From positions 2,232,001 to 2,296,000 of the forward strand of contig WACJ01000513.1 of NCBI GenBank assembly GCA_008973525.1: DNA of 64,000 nucleotides, in the 5' to 3' direction. The stretch comes from Stenopsyche tienmushanensis. Lineage: Eukaryota > Arthropoda > Insecta > Trichoptera > Stenopsychidae. The translations under genes were made by a program, and so were the position numbers. This document shows positions 1-11,676 of the stretch, in pieces (the stretch's first letter is position 1; each line of letters starts with the position of its first letter). Below the pieces are notes generated by a model, which saw only the letters and a program-made list of their open reading frames with translations, searched no databases and was not told the DNA's origin.

Positions 1-1460
1 AAATGAGCCGTTTCACCCATTACACCCACAAAATGGACCGACCTAGGGGGAAAGTGGAAAAAATGGAAAAAAAGTTGGAAAATGTTGCTGAAAACCGCTG
101 AGTGGCCAACGTTAATGGGCGAAGGGTTGCTGCGGCCGCTTGAAAAGGGGGACATTTTTTCAGCTGTCGCCCTGAGGGGGTGACCACTTTCTGGAGAGTG
201 ACCACCCGCTCGCAGGGTGGACGGGGGAAATTAGATTTATCAATGTGCCCACAATCGGGGAGTGTGTGTATTGATTCACTGAGGTCCATCAGTCTAAAGA
301 TTATGAATGGTCATCCAAATGTGACGTCTAAATGTCAGCCTTGTATGATGTTTACATATGACATTTTTTCAAATGACACAAGCCATTTTGTTTTAGTTGA
401 AGATAGTACAATATCAAACATGCACAGGTAGATCGTGTCAAATTCATTGTTTTCAAGCAAAATTTGTTTGGCGATTAAGCTCATTTCACAAAGGATTGAT
501 TCGGCAATAAGCAAAATTATCGCGTTATTCGAGAAATATGTCCTAAATTAATTAAACTTTTATACAAAATCATGCCAAATATATCCATTACGCATGCCTA
601 GATCGTACATGAATTGGCGCGATCGGTTGTTGCAAATAGCAAATTCACAATCTTCTGCATCGGAATTCAAAATCGTTCGTCGTTTTTAAGCCTTGGATTT
701 GCCATAAATCCCCGTGATATATTAATTCGCTTTCTGCCATATCATTTATTGTAAATTTTCCACGATCCTCAGATTCTCGCTTAATGTTGAAAAATGACCA
801 AATAAGGGCGTTATTGATGTTTACAGCGCCCGTGTGTTGAAATGCGACGGCAAAAACGACCGCGACGACGAGCTTTACTGCGCTTAATGTAACAATTAAT
901 ATTGTAAAAAAATACACAAAGTAGGTTGTTGAAACATCAGCATAAAAGCCTGATAAACATCAGGAATAGGAACAATCCAAAGTCATTAGCGCTTTAGCAA
1001 TCCCCAAGTCGGCCATTAGCGTGTTTGTATCATTATGTTTTACAACACACAATTTTATTGACGGTTCTCGCTGACAACGTTTCGCCATTTGTTTTTTGCC
1101 CGTCGTCAGATGGCATCGCCCCGGGAAGATTCCTTCAGACAGTGGATGGGATTCATTAAATACGGGCACATCGGGGACGCCGTATTTTCCCACAACATGG
1201 CGATCGATCATGTCGACGCAAACATTATCAAACGGCGGCTAAAAATACCAACAGCGACGTATTTTTTTCGCAGGGAATTCGCAATGGGTTAGAGCATAAT
1301 CTCTAGATTATGCGACCTGAATTGGATTATAAAGTTTGGGCGAAGTTTGCCTTACTGCACTAATGCCGGAGATGTGTCTCATTATAGTCGGGATTGCTAC
1401 GATCTTACGTTCGTTTTGTAATACAACCTGTGCACAAGTATTTTAAATCGGCAAATTGTG
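1..1460. other. Intronic sequence without recognisable feature
   Basis: There is a somewhat GC-richer patch at about 90-240 with two GTGACCAC direct repeats, and another mixed-composition patch at about 960-1290. Short open frames on both strands (up to 90 codons) overlap each other and match nothing I know. I did not find this stretch repeated elsewhere in the window. Confidence 0.5.
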
Positions 1461-1492
1461 CTTAGACGACGATATATCGTTGCTGCCAATAC
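1455..1492 (-). repeat. CGATATATCG palindrome, context 1 copy
   Basis: An exact CGATATATCG lies at 1470-1479. It is preceded by GTGCTTAG, the same neighbour seen next to the copies at 3368, 4353 and 19515, so it belongs to the dispersed palindrome family and is not a chance match. Only the core and about 15 flanking bases are kept here. Confidence 0.65.
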
Positions 1493-1544
1493 ATATGTTA
1501 AGTGCCAATGATGATACTCTTGGTATTAATTGATAATTAATTTA

Positions 1545-2160
1545 TGAGGATGGATGAAATATGGCTGCAATGTGTACAGATTACAAAAAATAAGACATAC
1601 ATATTAAGTTATATTTTCGTAGAATGATAGACGAGTTTATAAACTTTGAAAGCTAAGGGACTAAAAACATTATCTTGGAACAACGCTCAAGTAGAACGAT
1701 GAGGGATTCAAATATAACCCGGAATTCTAGTGTGCATTTTATGCAGGAACACTGTGGCAGTCATGTCTCATATTAAAATTCCGTTAACGGATGATTAATG
1801 GCACTTGGGGACCTATTCTTCGAGTTCAATCATTGACATTCACAAATAGCCGCCATGGCGCATTGGTAACAATCGATGGCAGTCACCGCGGCGTTATACG
1901 TATTAAAAGCTAAAAAAACGATTTTAAATGTATTTCCACCTCAGCTGCATATTGAATCGTTTTTCTTTCAGGGTGTACTGAAAAGATGGAGATCCATTGG
2001 GGTGACGGCCTGTATAAAAGGAGGACGTTTAAACACTTCAATTCCAGTATTTATCCAGTATCCATCCCTTTTAATTTTTGATGTGAAATATCTGATTGTC
2101 GATAATAAACATGCACAGTTATTGTTGTATACGGCATGTGGTATTCATCCTACCCCATAA
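1545..2160 (+). repeat. Family E repeat, composite fragments
   Basis: Bases 1545-1760 match 41930-42080, sharing TGTACAGATTACAAA, the block GCTAAGGGACTAAAAACATT and CAAATATAACCCGGAATT. Bases 1850-1890 share CCATGGCG...CAATCGATGGCAGTCACCG with about 42205-42245. Bases 2035-2155 match 47395-47555, sharing the region around TTTTAATTTT and TTGTCGAYAATAAA. The order suggests several diverged pieces of one old dispersed family, perhaps a DNA transposon whose end is TGAGGGATTCAAATATAACC. No intact coding frame is visible. Confidence 0.6.
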
Positions 2161-2204
2161 CATCAATCCTATTCGTTTTGCTATTGAGTTTTAAATGTGT
2201 TTGT

Positions 2205-2405
2205 ACAATGGCCCAAGGATATTACAAATTTAAAGTAAATCGGTTGATTAGAACTGGAGATATCATGTCAACCGTGTTGAAAAAGTAGATTTGATTCTGG
2301 TAGGAGCGGCTCAGTTGCTGCGTCACTAAAATAGGTATAACTCCGTAAATAATTGGAATTTTGAAAATTTCTTTGTAGGATATAATCTTAATGTGTTTTC
2401 TATTT
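2205..2405 (+). repeat. Family A repeat, 3' half
   Basis: Contains GATATCATGTCAACCGTGTT, then GATTCTGGTAGGAGCGGCTC, then a near match to the AATAGCTATAACTCCGTAAA block, in the same order as in the longest family A copies (57190-57765 and 62165-62690). The 5' half of the family is missing. Confidence 0.75.
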
Positions 2406-3339
2406 ATTTTGTAATATGTAACTTTTCAAATAGAAAATGCTGTTAACTTAAAAGCGAGCATAAAACACACCAGGCATTGCATGCACGCATTCATGTTTTA
2501 TGTTCATGACATCTGCAATTATCAAACAGACAGTGGCTCTCAACAAGTCTTGGGCTTGTTGACAAGCTTTTGATTTGCAAAATATGTGTTCATATATCTA
2601 TATTTTGAGTCAATCATCTGTCCAATACACATAATGCTGCGATAATATTTGCGTATGACAATTTGACAGGTAATCGTTCGCAAACAAAATATTTCGAGGG
2701 ATGGATTCGATATCTTTAAATGAAAAGGGTGTAGCCCTGGACAAAATCAAAAAATATGATATCGGCATTCAAATCTAATGTTTTTCATCCGCGCGATGCA
2801 ATTTTATGCAATACACTCTGTAAACCTGAATGGCATACAGCCTTTTTTGCAGAGCGTCTCTCATGTGTGTCGCACATAAACGATGCAGAAAATTTCTTTC
2901 AATCTATTGATTTACTTTCGTCGGTAGTTTGGCGAGCTGTAGCCGACATGTTACGAAGAAATAAGCAGATAAACATTGACATACATTATTTATGGCGATG
3001 GACTTGCGAAGAATCGCTGATTGATCGGGAAAATTGAATTGCATTCGTCGTCAATATGTACGTGATGATTTTCACATCCTTATAGAAGCGCATCCGACTT
3101 TATGATGATCGTTCTGTTACATCTGCTCGGACGACAAGAATTCCTTGTTTTGCTAATAATGCATTCGTGTACGATGATAGAATTTCCTTCTTAAATGTAT
3201 GATGACATTTTATGAGGCGTATGACTGGGAATGCTTCAGAATCTGAATAAAAAATATACATCTAAATAACTCGAGCGTAAAAACTAAATCTTTCAATGGG
3301 TTCCGATTCTATTAATAAGATTGAAGTATGCTGTTTTCA
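2406..3339. other. Intronic sequence without recognisable feature
   Basis: Holds an unrecognised 93-codon open frame (2756-3037, plus) with no domain I know and no homeobox-gene character. I take it as chance until a search says otherwise. No repeat family found elsewhere in the window is present. Confidence 0.45.
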
Positions 3340-3405
3340 CTCATTAGCACTTGGGAGTGCTAAGCAACGATATATCGTCGCTATGAGCTCATCAATCATG
3401 GCTGT
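3340..3405 (-). repeat. CGATATATCG palindrome with adjacent hairpin
   Basis: Exact palindrome at 3368-3377, preceded by TAGCACTTGGGAGTGCTA (about 3346-3363), itself a 7-bp-arm hairpin. The GTGCTAAG neighbour ties it to the copies at 1470, 4353 and 19515. Confidence 0.65.
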
Positions 3406-3779
3406 CATATTATTCTATGAAATCAATTTTTAAACAAATCAACATTTTGGAAGCATTTTATTCATATTTTCTTTCCAAATCATTGTTTATAACGCCTGTA
3501 AACAGATCATAAAATTTAAATTTGCAGCCTTCCTCAATTAACAAGCAATAAAACAGCGAATTAATGTAAATTTTAAACGAAAAGCGTATAAACTTATATT
3601 ATTTGTCTTCATTTTCAATATTCACAATTCATTTATTGCAAAATATGAACTGCGTTCAAATGATGTTTAATTATGGGTTGTTTAGGGTCTAAAATACACA
3701 ACTCCTCAACATGCTTTTAATGGTTCGTTTTACGGCGTGGCATTTAACGAACCAGAATATCGTCATGGCATTACTTTAT
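3406..3779. other. AT-rich intronic sequence, no feature seen
   Basis: AT-rich and low in complexity. The expected left end of the following family C element could lie in its last 100 bases (AGGGTCTAAAATA near 3688), but the match is too weak to place a boundary. Confidence 0.4.
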
Positions 3780-4131
3780 GCTTCATTTTCCAGTTGCTCT
3801 CAAACTGTAATGATGACATGTACTTAAACCCATGTCATCATTATTAAAGCAACATCTATCAAATAAAAGGTTATAGCGTTGAATAACGTGTGTAAACCAA
3901 AAAAAACACATCTTTAACAACGAAGCCTCAAAAAAGTCATCGAAAATTGGATCGACCGAATACGTGCCACCAAGCAAAACCGCGACAAACATTTGAATGA
4001 TTTTATATTTCATATATAATGCCATAAATTATTCTTTCAAATAAAAATAAAATTGGTTGCATATCCCAAACACAACTTGTTTTATTTGTATTTAAAAATT
4101 GAGCGTCCTTATTGGAAGACCTTAAATAAAA
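3780..4131 (-). mobile_element. Family C inverted-repeat element with short open frame
   Basis: Ends at about 4131 in AAAAATTGAGCGTCCTTATT GGAAGACC, equivalent to the terminal repeat of the complete copy at 42847-43193. The minus strand carries an 80-codon open frame (4025-3783) whose first about 55 residues align with the 54-codon frame in that copy: both start MA followed by KYKI, then GG, YS, DPIFDD and LLKM. Whether this is a remnant of a transposase or a chance open frame is unknown. The opposite terminal repeat was not located. Confidence 0.6.
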
Positions 4132-4324
4132 CGCCAAGTGCTATGAAATGAATCATGATGATATTGATTTGACGCTTTTTGGCTGGAAGTTGGGGCTTCT
4201 CAGCTTGCAGTACATTAAACTAGGAAGCAAATTTAAATCTGGAAGCCCAATGCGGAATTCCGGTTCGAAGCCCTGTTATAAATACCATGTGCGCATATAT
4301 TCGAGTGTAAAAATGCACAAAAAA

Positions 4325-4435
4325 CCAGGCTTACCCTTAGAGTGCTAAGATGCGATATATCGTCGATTGTGAAACCAACGACGATTGCAAAATACGATCG
4401 CTCTTGGCTCATTGATGACTTTAAAATGAATGATA
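4325..4435 (+). repeat. CGATATATCG palindrome repeat, long context 1 copy
   Basis: Exact palindrome at 4353-4362 inside about 100 bp that align with 30340-30440 and, inverted, with 19467-19556: GAGTGCTAAG upstream, then CGATTGTGAAACCAACGA and a TTGGCTCATTGATGACT block downstream. Three copies agreeing over about 100 bp define the repeat better than the palindrome alone. Confidence 0.75.
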
Positions 4436-4559
4436 TTTAACGTCTTAACGTCGTAGTGCATCTTGCTCATATATTTAATCTATGGATCGAAATTTTGAAA
4501 CAGTACAACTGTAAAAATTATTGATGAAATATATTCAACTTGTTCACAATATATGCACC

Positions 4560-4965
4560 AAAATAAAAAATGATTCGTAATTAATAAAGATTTTGCTACA
4601 ACAACAAAAAAAAAATAATTCGCGTTTTAAAATAGTTTAAAATAAAATTATAACATAAACCTGGTACGGACGATAGAAGACTATATTAAGAATATTTCAT
4701 TTAAATTTGAAGTAAATCGATTCATTAGAACTTGAGATATAATGTCAACCGTATTGATAAAAGTAGTTTTGGTAGTACCGGCTTAATTACCGCCGTCACT
4801 AAAATAGCTATAACTCCGTAAATAATTGTAATTTTGGAAATTTATTTGAAAGATATATTTTTAACAGTGTAATCTTTGAAATTATGTAAAAAAAACCCAA
4901 ATCAAAAATCAAAATTATAGACTAGAATTTAACCCCTTTAAGCGTTGAAGATCATTTTTTAGCAT
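4560..4965 (+). repeat. Family A repeat
   Basis: Shows, in order, TTCGTAATTAATAAAGA, AACATAAACCTGGTA, GAGATATAATGTCAACC, GTCACTAAAATAGCTATAAC, then at the 3' edge TAGACTAGAATTTAACCCCT TT. The middle is diverged and there are small deletions. The palindrome repeat at 4353 lies about 200 bp upstream. Confidence 0.75.
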
Positions 4966-6640
4966 TTTAGTAAAATGGTCTACAATTCATGTTTTTATTT
5001 AGCGTAAAATTAAATTAAGTATTATCAGATGATCTCAACTTTTTTAAATATGATTCGTTGTATTTATTGAATAAAAATTGCTTTAAAAAATAATTCGTAT
5101 TGAATAATTTTTTAAGGCTTTTGGGAAGATTTTAATAGATAAAGTGTTGTGTTTTAAATCAATCTTTGTCTATCTAAATAAATATTGATTTTATTGCGAA
5201 TATATTTTTTAAAGTCGATATAAAATCGTTCAAACGTATTGATTCATATGAGCAGTTATTATGGCTGCATTTAGATTTATTAGTAGGCGTAATTAACTGG
5301 GATTGGTTTATTGCCTTACCATTTCTACAGTAGGTATAAAATTACCAAACCAATCAAATATAATTGCGTTCGAATGTACCAATTTTTTCTCCGAAGTCTT
5401 CAACAGTCGACTTCTTTCTGGAGTGGATTTAATTAGAGAAGCTGCGATTATCGGTGAGGTATGTGGTCCAAATTTTATCACCGTTCGAGATATTCATTAA
5501 TAACAACAAAACGGTTATTAAGTCTGATTCCATTACCGCAGTATGGCAATAAACCACTTGGACTTGTACTACTGGATCTTGCATCATTAGAGCAATGATC
5601 ATCTACCTATATAGCCTTTGGTGATACGCGAAAACACGCTCATACCAAATTATAATTCATATCATAATGCCGTAAACTGCTTGTCACCAATGGACCTCAA
5701 CAGGTCCGATCCTTTAAGGAGTTCTTAAAGTGTCTAGGCGAGAATAATTTAAAACTTCTAGATCTTAATCGAGTTAATTTTGAAATGACAGTTTGTCCGA
5801 ACGAACCGTGTCAAGCGGCACTCGTATATTAATAAACACAGTCCAGAAAAGAGATAAATTTGCACGTGCCGTTCATGCGCTCGAGTGACAGGTAAAATTT
5901 GAATAAAAATCACACGATTAGCGAAGCTCTTGCCCTCCTGGGAGTTCATCTAACGCTCGTTATCAATTTTCGCAACTTGACCGGTCAAACTGCTTAAAAT
6001 ACCCACAAGATCATAGCGAAATTATGCACCAACATATTAGAAATTAGGAGAGACGCAACGAAAACGCGCCCATCTGCGGAAATTTATGAATACCGCCGGA
6101 ACGGCATAACGCCGGGTCGAAATTCCAAAGTACAAATGGCATGTAAAAAAGGCAATTTTGATTCAAAATAAATGTGTAGTTCGTGTAGCAACATAATGGA
6201 TAATTCATTTACAAACATCCACGTCCGCAACGACCGTACGAGAGTCTTTACCATTTAGATTGCGTCCATAACTCATACGCATTTTCATTTAAATCAGCGA
6301 TTCGAATAACACCGGCCGCAGTAGTAACAACAGATATATTTATTTACGCTCCTTAATTAATACTAATGCGGCGGTTCGCGCTTAATTTACAGCCGAACAA
6401 AAAAATCGTTCATTCATGGTGCGAACCGCGCCCGCCGACCGGTTCATTCATACGCCATACGACAATGAGCTGCGCGCGCATGTGCCCACGGGAAGTCGCC
6501 GCGAATGAAGCCCATTAGCCCCGCGGGCATCGGGAAAATCATCCCTCGCGATTGGCCGCCATCGATCGGCTCACTGTGCACGCATACGTGTATGTCGGCA
6601 TTGATCCGTCGACGAAAACCTAAATTGTGCGACATCTGCT
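4966..6640. other. Intronic sequence; more balanced-composition block at 6030-6640
   Basis: Up to about 5250 it is very AT-rich. From about 5300 composition is mixed, and 6030-6640 is rather GC-rich for this window (blocks such as GCGAACCGCGCCCGCCGACC). It is not matched elsewhere in the window, which would fit conserved regulatory sequence but does not show it. Open frames of about 63 codons on both strands at 6444-6696 overlap and look accidental. Confidence 0.4.
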
Positions 6641-6644
6641 CCGA

Positions 6645-6700
6645 ATTTGCGCGCTTATTTTATTATATATTACACAAACTTAGCTTCATCTTTTAGCCGA
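6645..6700 (+). repeat. Family B repeat, 3' end
   Basis: Carries TTATTTTATTATATATTACA followed by CAAAC and CTTCATCTTTTAGC, matching 19012-19058, 33370-33420 and, inverted, 23588-23635. Only the 3' third of the family is present. Confidence 0.7.
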
Positions 6701-6974
6701 CAATTTCCGCAAATATTTTTTAACGTGGTCTCGCTTTTAAACGATCATTGAATATATGATACATTTCACGGAATAAACTATTGTTTTTATTATGTCGTGC
6801 TTATGCTATAATTATAATTTACAAAATCATGCACGCGCTCGCTTTCGCCTCGAAAACCAACTTTCAGACCAATATGTGTCAATATAGTGTATCCGTTAAC
6901 CCGTTGACGAGTACAGTCGCGTATTGGCGATCAAATTCCAGTGATTCAAAAAGAGTATTTTTGTACGTTTAATT

Positions 6975-7335
6975 CGGAGAGAGACAAAGGTGAAGAGAGT
7001 GTTTTGTGTACATCGTACGATTGTATAGATAACCCAAATTATTCGATTTCAAGCTTCAACAAATGCATTATTTTGTTACTAAAAGTGAAGACATACATGT
7101 GTATTGTTTATGTTTACGCAAAGAAATGAACGAAGATAGAATGCTATTAACAGTGTACATTTATTGATGAAAGTGAATTTAAATGGGCGATAATCGGTGT
7201 ATACACAAATATTATAAAATTAATTCACTACTCAAAAGGTAGACAAACATTGATTGTGCTAATTCAAAAACCTACGGTGGTATGAACACCATAACTCTCC
7301 AAAGTTTCATTGCAATCGCATGAATGGTATAGGAA
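6975..7335 (+). repeat. Family F repeat fragment and a short family G fragment
   Basis: Bases 6975-7135 align loosely with 52925-53110: an ACGATTGTATAGAT block, then TCGATTTCAAG, then GTTTACGCAAAGAAATGA. Bases 7290-7335 match, inverted, 34365-34420, where one copy reads CCTATACCATTCATCCAATT. Both are short old dispersed repeats with no coding content I can see. Confidence 0.5.
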
Positions 7336-7540
7336 TGTATAGACCCTAAACGTACACTCATATTATAGGCATTCATTAATATACATATTTATAGATTGTG
7401 CTTCCTTTTGGGAACACTTGAAGCTGATTATGTAATTCCATTGGTGAGCTTTTAGTTTATGTGACATTTCTTTTTACAATTTGATGACATTACAAATCCA
7501 TGTTAGTAAAAATTTTTTTTGGCCAACAGAAAAATATATA
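7336..7540. other. AT-rich spacer before mariner
   Basis: No feature seen. It ends in a short TATATA run that supplies the TA target of the mariner that follows. Confidence 0.4.
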
Positions 7541-7935
7541 TTAGGGTGTCCCATAAGTTTCTTTCGTTTTCATATTAAGAAGAAAAAAAAACAATAATTT
7601 GTATTACATCAAAATTTATTGAATAATATATGATCCATTCTGTTCTATTACCTTTCTCCATCTCTCCGGAAGCCTCATAATGCCTTCTTGCCAAAATTTC
7701 TCAGGTTTGTTGGCAAAATATTGATCGAGGTACATTTTTATATAATTTTTTGAATTAAAATAGGCCAGGTTTAGCTACAGTTAAAGCTTCTGTACTTTTG
7801 GTCCAAGATCGTTTACGTTAAATATTCTCATAGAGTATCCAACTTTCATCTACAGTGACAAATATCTTCAAAAAAGGTTGGCTATTATGTCGTTGGAGAA
7901 GAAGATCGCATGTTGAAATATGCTGAAGTTTTTGG
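7541..7935 (-). mobile_element. Mariner element, internally deleted and truncated
   Basis: Begins TTAGGGTGTCCCATAAGTTT after a TA, the same terminal sequence as the mariner at 37714. The minus strand encodes broken transposase pieces in the same order as that element: the C-terminal KLPERW region, then a jump at about 7755 into the WTK and ENI region, so the catalytic centre has been deleted. The alignment to the full-length relative stops near 7935, where the 5' part of the transposase and the other terminal repeat should be. It cannot move. Confidence 0.85.
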
Positions 7936-8119
7936 TGATTTGATTCATCAGCGTTGGAACCCAAATTTTCGTACAAGAGACATCATCTTTACTTCCATCG
8001 ATTAACGCTAATCTATCCAATTTAACGCCTAGTTCTTGCATAAAATAACTGTCGTCACTGCATAAACTTATTGTAAACGATTGATTAAATATCCCTATAT
8101 GAATATGCAGAGAAATTTC

Positions 8120-8155
8120 CGCCAAAAGTGCGGCATAGCTATATATAGACGTTTC
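8120..8155 (+). repeat. Degenerate palindrome repeat, context 2 copy
   Basis: GCCAAAAGTGCGGCATAGCT followed by ATATATAGACG. It matches the two other context 2 copies at 10972 and 16445 over about 33 bp. The palindrome core is mutated here (GCTATATATAGAC). Confidence 0.6.
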
Positions 8156-9145
8156 CTGTTTAATAGTTTCATATGCGATTGTTTCTATAAAAATGAACGA
8201 AATCAGTTTGTATTTCATGAGAGTGTCATCTAGGGATCAATTAGTATTATTTTCTGTGAAATTACTCAAAGGCAAAGCGTGAAGAAATGCCAACGCCGTG
8301 CAAAAAGCAGGCAGTCTTTCCAATCGCAAATGGATAGATCTTCGTTTTACCGATTTATATGCATCTTTGAGCAGATGTCTTTGTGTTTTTAGTGTCAGAA
8401 CGGTGCCGGTAGCCAGTGTCTTAATTGATTGAGGCAGCTAAAACCAGCAATGGCGAATAATTCACACAGCGAAGTACGCACTGCTATTGTTAGTGCATAA
8501 TGACTCCTAGTGTAGACAATTATGTACGATGTTGCCAGGTCGAAAAAAAAACTCATCCGACAAGTTTTTTTGTAATGTTTCATAATTAATGATATTAACT
8601 CATTAGCGTGCGTTGTGAACATAAAAAAGAGCAACGGCGGTCACTATAACTTGGCTACGCGTACCCGCCGTATATATTAATTTAATTAGTGCTCGGGGGT
8701 TGCTCGGATGGTTGTCAGATAAGGTTATGGACCTATAACACTTAAGATATTCATGGCCAGCGATGGATTAGATCTTCGTTTAACAAGTTCTTCATCTCAG
8801 TGGTCAGATGAGGGACCGTCGAGATCTGGTCGGGAGATATCGGATCGCTGGCACGGTTTTGAATAATGTGTCACACGCTTCTATTACGATACTGACATAC
8901 ATCATTCATTCCAGATCGCTGACAAATTACGTTCAATCCGAATGACAAAGTGCATCCCATAAAAGTGTCATAATTTCAATCGCAAAACAACTAAATATCA
9001 ATAAAAAGCGCATATTTACAATCTGAATAAACTGCGCTTAATAAAATTTTACGACGCTTAAATGGACGATCCGGCTATTAAATCTGTACTTTTGATTAGC
9101 GAGTGAATTGTAAATCAAATTTATAATGTTTGGCCTTGTATTATA
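8156..9145. other. Intronic sequence without recognisable feature
   Basis: Mixed composition with a few GATC-rich patches near 8750-8850. No terminal repeats, RNA genes or recognisable protein. Confidence 0.4.
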
Positions 9146-9225
9146 GTGCTGTACGACGATATATAGCCTTGGAATCGCTTGCGCAAAGTGCCAAACGTCG
9201 ATATATCGCTGCATATACGCAAAGT
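9146..9225 (+). repeat. Paired palindrome repeat (dimer arrangement)
   Basis: A degenerate GACGATATATAG at about 9155-9166 is followed at 9198-9207 by an exact CGATATATCG. The two are joined by CTTGCGCAAAGTGCCAAACG T. The same two-palindrome layout with the shared AAGTGCC spacer recurs at 15376-15450 and, more diverged, at 56655-56730. Confidence 0.65.
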
Positions 9226-9799
9226 AAAAAAATTGTCAGTGCATCGATGATACTTGTGGCGTTTACCAAAATCATATCCCAATTTGATATGGATAAAAAT
9301 AAGCATTTGGATGGCCTATAAGTGGGGAAAATAGGAAGATGCGATTTTCCATCGTAGTCGGATGGCTTTGACTGCGGGAGGACATCCTTCCCGCGGCCAG
9401 ATCTACTAAAAAAGTTATCTAAGACGAGTGCCTTCATATTCGACACCCGTCCACCAGCCCGGCTACATAACGTTCGAGAGCATAACGAATTTTATTTTTA
9501 TATTTAAATTATATTCATTCAAAGCCTAATTTATTTAAATGTTTAGATATAAATATAAAATTATTTATTGTCGATTGTAGTTCAGCGTCTATATATCGTC
9601 ACTTTACATGCACGCCACGACGCAAATACACAATAATGATGATTCATATATATTTTTTTTCTATCGGTCAAAAGTAAGTTCAAGTGAGTAGCAAATTTTT
9701 TGCAAATTCAGTTACAGTTCGCACACAAAAGTGCCCATATATACCTTGACGCATAGAATCCGGAAAATAAGGCTAAATCATTTTGATAATGAATTGCAC

Positions 9800-9859
9800 T
9801 AACTTTACAATGCGCTGTTTGGCGGAGATTAACTTTACAATGCCCTGTTCGATGGAGAT
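9800..9859. repeat. Two-copy 30-bp tandem duplication
   Basis: TAACTTTACAATGCGCTGTT plus ten bases (9800-9829) is followed directly by a second copy (9830-9859) with four substitutions. It is a simple local duplication, and I see no function for it. Confidence 0.8.
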
Positions 9860-10968
9860 TTTCTTGGATTTAATAGAGTTGAATAAAAATCCGTATTATT
9901 GATATTAAATGAGGCTGATTTGCATGTTTGTGATAATTTAATTTCTCTGATTAATTTGATGGGTTTTTAATTAATGGAAAGTGGATCGTAAAAATGAATT
10001 TATCGTTGACAGCACGCAGTGTCGACAAAATGAAAATATCCATAGCCGACAAGCATAAAACAGCAATGAAGATCTCTCGACTGATTGAGAGCCATTTTGA
10101 CAAATAAATAATGTCGTTTAAGTAACATATTGATTGCGTTCGTAACTCTAACCTTTTCGGCCGGGGCCGAAGTATTTATTACGTTCATCAGTATTGTGCG
10201 TGACTTCCACTGTAATATTTCAATACGAAAATACATTACCGTGACATTTATATTAAAATAATAAAATATTGTTGCAAAGAGCAAATTGGATTACGTAGTC
10301 GAGTTTGTGAATGATCGATGTTGGAGTTGTTACCCCATGCATGAGGCATAATTTGTCTTGGTCAGGCCCGCACATAGGTGTTGATTAACCGAAATGAAGA
10401 TATTTGTTAAAGCGTAATAAATAGTTCCGCGTGGAATGTTTAAACTATTTTTTCCACGCGTAATTAAGGCAAAAATGGACCAATCCATCATCATTTGGAC
10501 GCTATCTCCTGCGACTAAGTTGTGGTAAAAATGTTAATATCTCATTAGAATCGCGATATATTCGATGTACTCATTATTCATTTAGCGCCATGTTTTATTC
10601 ATATTCTATATATGTGAAAAATTTGAGCACGGCAGATAGATCAGCATGAAAACAACAACGTATCCCCGAGTTGCGCCCAAAGTTCTATCGATTCAATTTT
10701 TAATTTATCGCCTTGTTACAGTTCGTTTCGATTCCCATTGTGCCAATCTCAATTGCTTAAAGATATGCATCTATCTTATGAATCATCTCACTGCATCGTC
10801 CTCGATTAGATAATCGACTATCGTTGGATATGATCCATGCACTGGAAAGCTTTTGATCTTAGCGTTCATTGTATACTATATCTAAAATAATTCAACGAAA
10901 TTTGATAAGATTTGAGAAAAATATGATACGAAATGTCTCGTTAAATCTTTATATATCTGGGAGAAATT
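9860..10968. other. Intronic sequence; TAAT-rich stretch at 9930-9975
   Basis: At 9930-9975 several TTAAT/ATTAA-type homeodomain-like cores sit close together. The rest is mixed AT-rich sequence with no repeat recognised from the window. A regulatory role is only a possibility. Confidence 0.3.
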
Positions 10969-10969
10969 T

Positions 10970-11008
10970 TCGCCAAAAGTGCGGCGTGGCGATATATAGA
11001 CGCTGAAT
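10970..11008 (+). repeat. Palindrome repeat, context 2 copy
   Basis: CGCCAAAAGTGCGGCGTGGC followed by GATATATAGACGC, nearly identical to 16445-16480. The right half of the palindrome has changed to TATAGACG in both, so context 2 copies descend from a common variant. A family A copy starts about 45 bp downstream. Confidence 0.7.
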
Positions 11009-11049
11009 TACACTAGACACACAAGTTTATTTTACATATTTTCAATGTT

Positions 11050-11525
11050 TAGATTGTTAAAAATATAACTTCCAAATAAATTTTGCAAAGCCCGATTATT
11101 TACTGAGTTATAGCTATTTTAAGGACACAGCAACTACCAGAATGATAAATTTTTTCAACGCGGTTGACATGATATTTCAATTTTAATCAAATGATTTACT
11201 TCAACTTTGGTCCAAATCTTCTCTATATAACCCTCTATCGTTTTTACCAGATTTATGTCAAAATATTATTTTTAACTATTTAAAAAAAAAAAAATTAAAA
11301 CTGAAAAATAAGAAGTAAAAAATTACATTTTTAAACAGTCATCATTTTTTGAAACTATTTTTTTCCCTCTGAGGTAGGAAATATAGCGACATCTTTAGTA
11401 ATTAAGAATCTTTTTTTGTTTTTTAGTTTCAAACGATTAGAAGACTTGAAATTATGTCAACCAGGACACGTCTTTTTTTACACCTTACCCTTTTCCAGCC
11501 TATAACTATTAATTATTATTTTTTT
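11050..11525 (-). repeat. Family A repeat, long copy
   Basis: On the minus strand it runs from the CCTATAACTATT side (11510) through ACGTGTCCTGGTTGACATAA, the poly-A-rich middle, TTTGACATAAATCTGGTA, ATATCATGTCAACCGCGTTG and ATAGCTATAACTCAGTAAAT (11100). Nearly the whole family unit is present. It lies between palindrome copies at 10989 and 11663. Confidence 0.8.
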
Positions 11526-11655
11526 TTGTATATTCTAAAAATGTTTCGAAACTCTCTCACTGTCACTATTACCATTTGTGCCTTTGATTTTATTTTGTTA
11601 CATATCATTGTGACTTTTTAATATGACGTCTATTAAGTTGATTTTGCTTGTATCG
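11526..11655. other. AT-rich spacer
   Basis: No feature seen between the family A copy and the hAT-interrupted palindrome. Confidence 0.4.
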
Positions 11656-11676
11656 CAATCGGCGATATATCGCCGC
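11656..11676 (+). repeat. Palindrome repeat (context 1) interrupted by a hAT element
   Basis: CAATCGGCGATATATCGCCG C, with the exact core at 11663-11672. Its last eight bases, ATCGCCGC (11669-11676), are repeated at 12682-12689 beyond the hAT element, after which CCGGCTCTAAGACTTCC may be the displaced rest of the repeat. The palindrome repeat was therefore here before the hAT insertion. Confidence 0.8.

Noticed and set aside
4170..4300. Possible tRNA or tRNA-derived SINE (GGTTCGAAGCC near 4260)
   Set aside because: Only a box-B-like word is present. There is no box A at the right distance and no cloverleaf could be formed.
7868..8218. 116-codon minus-strand open frame
   Set aside because: Its 3' part overlaps decayed mariner sequence in the wrong phase, and the rest matches nothing I know.
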